Source of the DNA: Enoplolaimus lenunculus
Lineage: Eukaryota > Nematoda > Enoplea > Enoplida > Thoracostomopsidae
Direction of reading: 5' to 3'
Assembly (NCBI GenBank): GCA_030248215.1
Contig: JASANG010002860.1
Coordinates: forward strand, 62,001 to 126,000
Length of the DNA stretch: 64,000 nt
The notes under the pieces are model-generated. The model saw only the letters and a list, made by a program, of their open reading frames with translations, ran no database searches and was not told the DNA's origin. Both the position numbers and the translations under genes were made by a program. Positions 1 to 10,201 of this stretch are shown piece after piece (the stretch's first letter is position 1; every line of letters begins with the position of its first letter).

Positions 1-3000
1 ATATTTCAAATATATAATATATGATTGTGACAAGACATTTGTTTACTAACAAGCAGCCTCTAAAAGCGGCAATGAAGACGGGGTAAATAAAACAAATATA
101 AGATTAATTTTCCGAAAATACTATATTCTTCCCGTAGTCTATTGAGTTTATAGCAACAATAGAAAAATTAATGTGGCTCATCGAGTCTCACAAGGTCTGC
201 CAGAAATTTCCACGATGTATATATACGTATACAGAGTGTTACCAGTGGGTTGTCGTCAAATTTGTTAATCAATTCTCATTAGCCTGTCCGCTGCCAAGAA
301 TGCAGCTTCGATAGCTAATCAGAAATCAGTTTCTCGTCTTGTAGTAACGTTTAACTGCCCGTTATTTCAAAAGTTCGTTCAGAGCCTAAGTCGTTCCAAA
401 CAGCTTCAAGCGTTACATTTATCGCGTAAGCCTTTCATAAACAATCTACTAAAATTTTATGGAGGCAGTTTAACCTGAAATTTTGCAAGCTACAAGTTTT
501 AGTAACATGTGACTAAGTCACAAGAGTACACTACAAAAAAATGGTGAGTCAAATTGACTCTCTCCGAAATAGGCTTTTCCTGACTACACAAATTGAGTCA
601 AAGTTCGACTCCACCCGAGTCAAATTCGAATCAATCTGACTCTGGCGGAGTCGAATTTTGACTCAGTTTGTTGTCAGAAAAAGCCTATTTCAGAAAGAGT
701 CAATTTGACTCACCATTTTTTGCAGTGTAGGATTAGAATTAATAACTGTTTCCTACTGGTACTGTCACTAAAGTTCTGTCATTAATTTTGGCTAAAACTT
801 TGACTGATTCATATTTTCTATTTAGAATTTGAATTTCTGTTTAAAATGCAAATCATTTTTCGTGCGTCCTACTTGTTAAGTTTTTGCATATGGCTTTTAA
901 AGTTTTTAATTTAAAAATAAAATATACAAAAACAATAACAATCAAGGATAAGAAACAAACTGTTGACAAACAGTCATTGAGTAAAATACCGAAACGGATA
1001 GTGACCAAAATACGCCAAATGGCGAGAAATGACCGTTTTTGTAGTCTTATAACTAGTGATCCAAATAAGTTTCCCTCAATATTTGAGAGGATGAGACTTT
1101 CATTGATACATCTTAGGCGGAACACTTTATTAATCTTTGAATGAAACATTCAAATTTAAAAAACAGTCCTACAGTTTGTACAAATGACCAGAAAAAACAA
1201 TACAACGCGATAACGATTTTCACCGAAAACTAATATTTGGTCGCAGCCAGAAAAATTAATCCACGGAAGATGCGCAACTAATAGCCTCTAGCACCTAAGT
1301 CAACCGTCTTGTCCATTCGGCTCCGCCATCCCACCAGGATAAAATTGTACACAAATAAATCATATTCTAAAATGTGTAATGTGCTGTGGATTTGTGTTTT
1401 CCATATAAACAAAGTACAAATGTGCATTGTGCATGTACATAAAGATATGCAAATCACCTTGATGGTAAACACGACAAGATCAAAATTAGGTTTTGCAAAA
1501 TCAGGGGGACAAATAGTGCATATTTAAGGGGGTCGCTTATGAATTAACCCTCGAAAAATTTCAGTTGTTTTCCATCTTGTTGAAAGCAGAATTTTAGCAA
1601 CTTTCATTTACCCTAGAAAACCAAAATTTCATTAAGTAAGCTAGAATTATCGTCTTTTCTTTTTGCAAATTTGGTAAAATTTACACCCCGAAACATCAAC
1701 TGCTTTTAATAGAGACGGCCTCCAGGCCGTCTCAAAAATGTACGTACTTATTTTACACAGTATATAATATAATATATATGTATTATATATATTTTATATA
1801 TATACATATATATTTATATTACCAAGTCCTCCACACGTTCCGCATCTGAACAAACAAACGTCCTCGCAACCAGAATAGTACAGCAATTTAAACAGTTCAG
1901 TAAACATTACTGACAGTGAAGGCATACCAATGCCATGCTGGAAAAATAATTTATTCGGTTAAAATTACTTAGCTAAGTTGCGTCCACGTGCCTAGCTTGG
2001 ATTTTAGTTCGGGAGCCTATAGTCCGATCCAAAAACAATTTTTTGACATCTATGACCCAGAAAGCTATTCTAACGCCTATTAAAACTGCTTTCTCCTGTC
2101 TCTCCATAATAAGTTTCGGAAGGGAATATATCCCATTCGTCCCTGCCTTGCATACATATTGTGCCCCAAATAGCTATTCGCCCCAGTTGGCAACTGGGTC
2201 GCCCCGAACGATGATTGGTGGTCGGGGCAGTCCAAACTACTAGTGGAATGCAGACTAATTTTGATTCGTTGCTCAGGCTTAACTGTTCTAAAAACTTATT
2301 TGCACAGCAATTATTTGGCTTCACCGTATTTGCAAACTATTAATTAACAAAGTTAGAGGCGCATCGTGATTGACTAATCAAAACAACAGAAATAAAACAG
2401 CAATAATCACATAACGTTGTATTCGATTAAACATGACGGCAAAGGCTCGCACAGCTTCATTTGTATGCTATATAATAACATTGTTCAATTTACAGTTTGC
2501 AAATATGGTGCAGCGAAATAATCATTGTGTAACTCAGTTTTCTCGAACACACTCAAGCCTGAACAACCATTCACAAACAGTTTGTATTACAGCAGCTGGC
2601 TGGCCAGTACAGTTCTCCAAACAAAAGAAGTTTGTATTCCAGTAGTTGTTTGGCTGCCCCGAACAAAAGTGTATACCTGGTATAGCGCAATGAAGTTTTT
2701 TGAATGTATAGCCAGTTTTGCAATATATTTATATTTAAAAACCCTTCAACATCAAATTCTTTTTGCATGAATTAAGCTTGTTGGAAATACACAACCCATA
2801 CACTGATTTCACTCCGTTTTGCCTGCAGTTGTGAACACAAATCAATTTTCATGTAGTTAACAGCTTACAAGTTCCAAACCACTTGTTGACAAAGTATATT
2901 TAATGGAAGAAATTTTCAGTTACTGAGTTTCGGCGCCGGAGCAGCCACCCCCATACCCAAATTTGCGGCCCCACCTCTAGTTGGGCCAACACCCGACACC

Positions 3001-3164
3001 GGTTGAAACAAAAATCGCTTAAGTTTTAAAATTCGTCTGGCTTCTAGCTCGCTTCGCTCGCGAGTTTTGCCCCCCTACCTTTTAATTTGGAGGGAGCCAC
3101 GTCACTGCCTGCTCCGCCACTGCTGAGTTTTAAATTTCACCTGAAATTGCTGATTTCAACTTAC
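1..3164. other. UPP intron/downstream region, no exon seen
   Basis: No coding exon could be recognised on either strand, although the remaining uridine phosphorylase exons would be expected in this direction. The stretch holds a complete palindromic MITE (529-727), AT dinucleotide tracts near 1755-1820, and a repeat at about 2931-3131 with CGGAGCAGCCACCCCCATAC at one end and TGCTCCG near the other. Short ORFs here are AT-rich, lack conserved motifs and are not called. Confidence 0.5.
529..727. mobile_element. palindromic TA-flanked MITE with splice-like termini, copy 1
   Basis: A 199-bp near-palindrome with termini CACTACAAAAAAATGGTGAG and CTCACCATTTTTTGCAGTG, flanked on both sides by TA. 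TA target duplication and short inverted termini are typical of Tc1/mariner-derived MITEs. The termini read as a splice donor (ATG|GTGAGT) and a splice acceptor (TTTTTTGCAG) on both strands. Other copies are at 54941-55150 and 60528-60680, with a half copy at 4145-4232. Confidence 0.85.
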
Positions 3165-3931
3165 ATTTACACACAAAACCGGTCCGACTTTATACATCTC
3201 GTAGCGATCAGTAAGGCACAAATTTTTCACTTCTTGTTCACTTTGCATTCCAGCTCCTGATTGCTGCTCAACTGGCACCGGTAAATATTCAGGCAACTCT
3301 TTGCGCAACACTTGAGCGATGTGTTTCATACGAGTACCAGATCCACCCGTGCATATGAACTGAAACCGGATAGAAGATAACGCTCTTATAAGGTCATTTT
3401 AATTTTTGGTAATCGTGTGAAAACTGTTTTTGAATCGAAAAGCCGCGACTGTTAACCTGTTACTAACTGGTGATCGGTGCTACACGTCCAGCTGAAAATA
3501 CAGCTTCAGGATAAAGCGATGAAAAGTACTACAATTCCTTTCTAAATTATGTCTATATTAATAGGTTTTCGGCTCTGACCATTATTTGGTTTTTTATAAC
3601 CGGCTCCGGAAGGTTTTGGTTTCAAACCGATTTTATTTCAAAAACTAAAATATTTTAAGTTTGTTTTTAAAATAAATTATTAAAACACAATCTCTGTTTC
3701 ATGTTGCCGAAAATCACAGTCAAAGTTGCATTCGAGTTTTCTGTAATAAACCCGTCTAATTTCTGAATTAATGGAAGAATTGTTAGTTTTACTATTTTAA
3801 GCTCGTACCTTAACGTCTCCAAAAAGTTCTTTGTATTTTTGGCGATTGTCATATGCGAATCCAAAATGATAGAGCGGATCTGGAGGCGAGGATACGTCAC
3901 AGAGCGCTGGATTTCGAGGATAAACCAGCAT
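3165..3931 (-). CDS. UPP: uridine phosphorylase, 5' part only (two exons)
   Basis: Uridine phosphorylase cleaves uridine with phosphate to uracil and ribose-1-phosphate in cytosolic pyrimidine salvage. Two exons are visible on the minus strand: 3931-3809 (41 codons from an ATG) and 3359-3165 (65 codons), joined in phase 0 by consensus splice sites. The joined 106 residues contain DPLYHFGF, LFGDVKFICTGGSGTRMK and TDRYEMYKVGPVL. These match animal UPP1/UPP2 in order and spacing, including the Gly-Gly-Ser/Arg segment that contacts phosphate. The next expected segment, beginning HGMG in the family, is not found between 1 and 3164, so the remaining two-thirds should lie beyond the left edge, or the gene is a broken copy. 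The second exon could end at 3165 (GTAAGT donor, chosen) or six bases earlier. UPP1 and UPP2 cannot be told apart here. Confidence 0.85.
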
Positions 3932-4144
3932 TGTGATGATTTGACCAATCAAAAAAATCACGCAACTATTTGATCATAAGTTTACTAGTAATGCTAAATG
4001 AAGAAAAACAGCTGTAAATTGTGATATTTTAAAATTGAAGTGGTATTTTACACAAATACACTACTTATTAAGAATACTGTTGAAATTCAATCCAAAATAT
4101 TACAACTTTTAGGTATGTGAAACCAGCATTTTTTCTTTATTGGC

Positions 4145-4232
4145 TCAGGCGGAGTCAAATTTTGACTAACTTTGTGTAGTCCGGAAAAGCCTATTTCGGA
4201 GAGAGTCAATTTGACTCACCATTATTTGCAGA
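4145..4232. mobile_element. truncated half copy of the splice-termini MITE
   Basis: Only the right half is present: the inner GGCGGAGTCAAATTTTGACT segment, then the GAGAGAGTCAATTTGACTCACC terminus and ATTATTTGCAG. The left arm is missing. Homologous to the elements at 529-727 and 54941-55150. Confidence 0.75.
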
Positions 4233-6005
4233 TTATCATAACAAAAAGTAGTTTTGCTTCATATTAAAGGGGCACCACGAGCCTACAATTTCAGTTAAAC
4301 CAACGCTAGTATGTCTGCACGGTTAATTTGTAATGTATCAGTTTTAGACAGCGACTTATAAGTATTTGCTTAACTTAAGTATATTACACTTTTCAAAACG
4401 ACAAAATGGTTAAGTATTACTTTAGCACGTACTTAAGTACTTTACCAAGGAATACTAAAGTAGGTTTCAGAAACCCAGCCACTGCACACTTTCTAAAATT
4501 TGCGTACACTCTCCATCTGCAATTAGTTGCTGACAGTATACCCTGCTTGAGAAGGATCAAACACAATCCACTTATGTGAACAATTAATATTGTAATTAAG
4601 CTATACAACAAACCTTTAGATATTACTGAAAGTTTTGCAACGATGTTGTTAGATAAGCAGACAGAGTATTTAACTTCCGTTAAGATCAGCGGCCAACGTA
4701 GAGATAAGGGCCGTAAAACACGACTCCCAAGCCTAAGTCAAAGCTACAATGTGAGAATATACATATGTTCAAGTATTAGCCAAAAATCGCCTAAAACTTA
4801 AACATTAACTCTACACACAAAATAAATTGTCTTGTATTCGAGAAATATTGTCTGAAATTTAGGACAATTATGCCTTGATACACACTCCAGACATATTTGT
4901 CTTGAGGTCAAGACAATTATTTCTTAAAATTTTCAGAAATATTGCCCTGTGTTCACACTTAAATGTCTTAAACTTAAGACTTTGTTTTATGAACGATTAC
5001 GAAAAATATTTCTGAAATTATTAAGACAAATATGCCTGAAATAACACACACAAATTTGTCATATAAACCGACTCCAAAATTGGGGGCTAAAGCTCAACCC
5101 AATACCCTAATTTTAAAATACGTCCAGGACGGCACGAGTCTTGAAATTTTAAGACAATTTTTTGGTGCGTCGGGGAAAACGGACCGGCTCTCACTACGTA
5201 ATATTTGCAAGGCCCGCAAAACATATAATTCTGGCACCCGGGCCTGTATCAGATAGCGCAAAAACTGCGCCATATTTACTTTCATGGCCGTCCCAGTTTC
5301 AGGTGATTCTGTGAAAGAGAGTCTTCGATTATATACTACATTTTTGCATTGACTTAAGAATGCACTTTTTTCATCGCTTAGACTTTGGGTCAGGCTTATG
5401 CTTAATTTACTGTTAGAGCCCTAAAAGTATTAACATTGGCCGAAAACCTTAACGTATAAAATGTAGCGTAATAGTTTTGTACCGTCCATTTATTGTAAGT
5501 TTGATCTGATGATTCCTGTCTTAAATGTTTTTTCGGTCCGTATCGCTAATAAGAGTTCGTAAGTAGGCGGATAGGGTCATTAATCCCTAATTAGAGTCCA
5601 TAAATATTAATTATTCCCAATCGGAGCGCATGAATGACTCCAGGACCAAATAATTTGAGTTCGAAACTTTAAAGCGTATTTAAATTTTGAAACTACATTC
5701 CTGAGTATATTAACCTTACATTATCGCTCAAGCTGTTGACACAAGACAAATAAACGTTTAATTCAACGAATAGTTGCAGTAGCGGATATATATCCGTAAC
5801 GAAGGGTGGCGGAGCGTAGGTTAAAAATGAATTAGTCCGTAACCAAATAAAACAGGGCGGGTACCCTCTGGAGAGGCCAAATAAAGATCAGCCCCTCTCT
5901 TATTCGGGTCACCACAGTGCTATAATCGTCTGTTTTAGCATTACTAGAAATCCGTAGTTGCACGCATGTGCAACTTTCCTAATCATGCACATAATATATT
6001 TATAC

Positions 6006-6150
6006 CAGGGTACACCCGGAGTTCTGCCTCCGGCTCCGGCAGAAAGTCGGCCTCCGGCTCCGGTACCGTCATTTTTACGACTTAATTTCGCCTCACCTCC
6101 GGCTCCGGCTAGTTTCGTTGACCTCCAGCTCCGGCTCCGGTTGCACCCTG
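6006..6150. mobile_element. short CAGGG-terminated hAT-like MITE
   Basis: 145 bp starting CAGGGTACACCCGGA and ending CCGGTTGCACCCTG, filled with CTCCGG hexamer repeats. No target duplication is visible, so this copy may be internally deleted or old. It belongs by termini and hexamer content to the family at 12315-12634 and 59691-60064. Confidence 0.65.
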
Positions 6151-7258
6151 AGCATGCTGGTGAATTTCGTGTCGAATGTAGGAAGTTACTGTGGCGGATC
6201 CAGGAACTTCTTACAGCACAGAATTTAGACTAATTTTCTTAGAGTCTACCACAACATTTGACAGTCACTCGGAATGAGGTTTCATAATCTCTGGAGACGC
6301 CCCCCAAGAAAGGTAGAGAGTCCTTGGCTCAATACTGGATGTATTCCTTGAAAAGAAAAGATTGAACCCGGGATTCCCGTGTGTTGTAGGAAATAGACTT
6401 CGCAACTTGAGCAAAGCTAAAGACAGTATACAAATATCTTATGAATACACTAAAACAGCATTTGTCTATAGTAAAAAACAAAATATACAACATCTACTAA
6501 TGCTAATGATCTGACAAAATCGAAACAACGGTTTGCTATCTACACACTTTTATTTAAATATGCATACGGAACGTATTAAATAGTTTAATCTACTGGAACG
6601 CTGCCCAAAATACGTATGTGGCGAGTTCTAGCTTTAATACTATAGATTAGATGTCTACAAAATTTTCATGTATTGCTAGGAAGTGAATTGCCAATCTCCA
6701 TACGGTTCTTTCCTAAGATATCTTGCCCTTTTGGTGTTTAGGGCCCGGGTGAATATTTTTGTTTTGTTGTAGTTAAAGCTTAACCAAGCTTTTTTATGTT
6801 TACTTAATAGGAAATACATTGAAACAGCTGTGAAATATAAGCTGAGCACAATAATTATCAGAAAGGCAAAATGACTACGTACAGACAGACGCTGGTGTTG
6901 CATACGTATTAACAACGTATTGTGGTGAAAACGTTGAAAATTTTTACGCTGGGCCGGTCAAGATAGCAAAATAGTTTGGTCTGACCAGTTTAAAATCCTG
7001 AGCCACGTCTTTACATCTAAAGGATCTAAAACATTCGTGCAAAATACTTAATAGCAACAGAACTGTGTGATGCCGCCCTTGAAATAGTTTGCTGTTGTAT
7101 ATCAAACCGTTTAACTGGCCACTGATTTTTAGCTTTTAAACGTACAGAAAAACAGGAAAATACAGTGGAAGGTAGGAATCGCTTCCAATAAGAGATTTTT
7201 TGTTGTTTTTACAAATAATCCCTGCGATTTATTAATATTTTAAAACCACAGGACTTAA

Positions 7259-7486
7259 CGCACTATAAAAATGCTGTGAGGGAAACGCAGTAGGTTGAAG
7301 TAACTCTGCTCCTGTCCTTCATCAAACTTGATTCGTATCAGAGTTGAATTTGATTTCAAACTGAACGAATTCACACTTGAATATGAGAACTAAAATTGAC
7401 GCACAGAAACCAGTTTTCGAGTGACTCTCGAGTGAGAGCTTCATATTTAACGCAGCCAAATTAGACTCACTATTTATTATAGTGCG
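7259..7486. mobile_element. diverged palindromic MITE (CGCACTATAA termini)
   Basis: Inverted termini CGCACTATAAAAATG and TTATAGTGCG enclose about 228 bp that contains ACTCTCGAGTGA-type motifs and CTCACTATTTATTATAG near the right end. It resembles the 529-727 family in terminus layout but is diverged, so membership is tentative. Confidence 0.5.
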
Positions 7487-8414
7487 GTACTATATTAGGC
7501 CGACAAATTTTTGGACGTTTTTCAAACAAAAATGCTAACAGTTGCAAAGTATAAAACACAGAAGTTTTAAACACGAAGACAAACAAAACAACCAGATAGC
7601 GACTTTTATATACAGTTTTAAAAATTTTGCAACTGATAAAAACACAGCGCCAGTAAAATTAAATTAAAAAAATTGCTGGATAAAGGCTCAATTTGAATTT
7701 ATATTAAAGTTTTTGCAGTTGCAAATTTCACAAATTTTTTAGACAACACATAAAGTAGGGGTTAACACAATTTTAGGGCCGCCAAAAATTTGCTAATCTC
7801 TAGCATTGATGGAGCACTTTATTTAATCCGGTTCCGGCTTCGTAATGTAGAAACATAAATAGACCCAAGCAATGTCTCCAATATATACTGCCTGAAGTGG
7901 AAAACAATGAGATACGTTCCTAAAGGTTTTGTGGCATAAAATTAACATTTAAAACCGCACAAAATCGAATATCCGAATGTCTAATCATGTGTCATATCTT
8001 TATGTATTAATACTTTTTGACTGTGTCTGTCCAGCGTAAGTGTGAATAATATCTATATATAAAGTGGTTCAAACAGGGTGTAAAACCGGATATTCGATTT
8101 CGTCTACAGTAAAAATCAGTGTCCGTTTTCGTTACAGAAATAACGGAAATTTTATTTTTTCACTTTTCCGGATCGACTGAATTTTGCTTTACTTCAGCAA
8201 TGTACACTTACAACTTTTCCTGCGAATACAAGTTTTAGAAACAAACAAATTTATTAAGATTCATTACACTATTATTTTCCTTAACTCGCTGAAACAAAAA
8301 ACAATAGCAGTTTATTTAAAATACAACTGACAGAACAATTGGTATTTGCATAGCATTAACCTTTTCTCAGTCCTGTGGAAATTTTGCGCTGCAGACACAC
8401 ATAGTGCTTAATTG

Positions 8415-8668
8415 TGGCCAATATAAAGAACAAAGGCGGAACAGTATTATAAGCGTATTCTAAAGCCTAAGCCTAAGCGTGAGAATGAACATATTCCTAA
8501 GCCTAAGAATGAGCATATTCCTAAGCCTAAGAATGAGCATATTCCTACGCCCAAGAATGAGCATTTTCTTAAGCCTAAGCCAAGCAAAAAAATTTAGTCT
8601 AAACCTTAGCTTACCGTTATCTAGTCCCACAGAAAACGTTCCGCCCCTCATCTTTACATGGGCCCTAA
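8415..8668. mobile_element. TGGCCAAT-terminated MITE with internal CCTAAG tract
   Basis: The left end reads TGGCCAATATAAAGAACAAA and GGCGGAAC; the right end reads GTTCCGCCCC then ACATGGGCC, in inverted orientation. The centre is a run of CCTAAG units (TTAGGC on the other strand). Open frames through this tract are low-complexity and not called as genes. Related copies lie at about 44983-45152, 46300-46492, 53707-53882 and 59016-59154. Confidence 0.7.
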
Positions 8669-8978
8669 TTGTAAACCTCTTTTATGTATTAATTCATGTA
8701 TACAGATTGCTCAGACATGCTCACAGATTACTTAGAAGGATTAAGCAACAGCCACCATAACACATCAAAATCTACATCTTATTAATGCCGTCTTTAAACA
8801 CCGAAAACACAAACCTATTACAAAACACAACATTTTGCAATAATTACACATAACACACAACAGTTTTACATTTTAGCATTCACCAACGAATCTTTTATAC
8901 ACAAGCACTATTGCACACAAAAGTAATTCCTCGATACACTTGTTTCACCCAACTGTCACTCACCTGTCCCTGTAACAT

Positions 8979-9125
8979 TAAGGGTTGCGCTATACTCGAC
9001 ACGCGGCATGGTACAATATTAAATATTTCATCAAATAGATGTTGCCTATAATTTTGTTAACAACGCAAACCGCCATGCGGTGGCGCGTGGCGTCATCCGG
9101 CACAGTAAAGTGTAGCGCAACCCTA
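8979..9125. mobile_element. GGGTTGCGCTATACTCG-terminated MITE, short form
   Basis: About 147 bp bounded by TAAGGGTTGCGCTATACTCG and its inverse GTGTAGCGCAACCCTA, with an inner CCGCCATGCGGTGGCG palindrome. The same termini bound elements at 29575-29799, 33307-33484 and in the twin repeats at 35506-36011, and the right end of the minisatellite near 63.67 kb. Confidence 0.75.
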
Positions 9126-10201
9126 GAAAATCGTGTCAAAATACAAAACGTTTAACATTGATGCTCAAACAGCGTTGTGACAAACAAAAAGAGCCGACGC
9201 CAGTGATCCATTCTAGAGTTTGTTTACTTGTTTGAAATCCGAAAAACGTTTAAAATAACATTTATTTGTGGCATAATTACTAAAAAGAAACCAGCAACCG
9301 ATAGCTCGAAGTTTAACAATAAAACTGTATGGCTTAAACTGCCACGCGCTCCAGCTTAAATCGCCCAAATAAATATTTTACTGCTATTAGGCAAAGTTAC
9401 ACGATGAATGTGTAGCTTCAAAATTATTTCAACCGCAGATATATATTAAATGCTAGAAAAGCAAAATGAAAAAAATTACAAAATATATTTGTTTTATGTT
9501 CTGATAAAATAGTTCCACGGAACACAATCAACGCCAAACTGCATCGATAAAAGACATTAATACAACACATAACGCATACATCGATATAATTGCACTAGGG
9601 TAAAAAGTTCAATAACAAATAAGTTATCTCTAAAAAAGCATAACGGTTAAGGCAGCACAACGTCAAAAATACAACGATTTATAAGTTTGATCAAACAGTA
9701 AACTGTCACAAAACACAAACCTCTGTCATTTTCTGTTTCTCACGCTCTCCCGCTGCTAAAACTGTTGTACGAGCAAAATAATAGTAAATTCTGCAAGATT
9801 AACGCAAGTAAGTTATTGTTTTGGTTCTGGTATTCGTTGTATTTGGCCCTTAATCCGGCTAACAAATACTGGCATTGCCATCAATCACACAGGCATTTAT
9901 AACGTATAGGCATTTCGGTAGTAGGGAGAGAGAGCGGGGTATACGCATGGTAAAACGCCCCACTAACCAAATCTCGGCCAGTTAAATACCAGATATACCA
10001 GTGTGTTAAAATAAAACACAGGAACCTACTTTACTCCCGGCAACCTGAACCCCGCCTAAACCATAAGTTTTCAAGTTATCCGCAACACTCATTCCCACCG
10101 AAATAATTATTGTATTAATTTACAGTAATCATGCTATATTTTACACCCAATCAAACAGACCCTCACTTTCCTGTCTACCTCCACGATACTACGGGGCAAT
10201 C

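Larger units (their letters stand above)
3932..10201. other. intergenic region, repeats only
   Basis: Between the uridine phosphorylase start and the Neuralized stop codon no exon with a recognisable protein is seen on either strand. Contents: a half MITE (4145-4232), an inverted repeat rich in AAGACAATTAT (about 4811-5050), the right end of a TATTCGGGTCA-terminated element (about 5880-5925), a GTTGCAC/GTGCAAC palindrome (5955-5978), a CAGGG-terminated element (6006-6150), a diverged MITE (7259-7486), a TTAGGC-containing MITE (about 8415-8668) and a GGGTTGCGCTATA-terminated element (8979-9125). Confidence 0.55.

Noticed and set aside
5032-5256. 74-codon plus-strand ORF beginning MPEITHTNLS
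   Set aside because: No conserved motif, overlaps repeat sequence, no splice or polyadenylation context.
8460-8760. Opposed 63- and 93-codon ORFs
   Set aside because: They translate the CCTAAG/TTAGGC tract of a MITE; residues repeat with the hexamer.
8979-9125. CpG-rich promoter element
   Set aside because: Local GC richness is explained by the GGGTTGCGC-terminated MITE, which recurs in introns.
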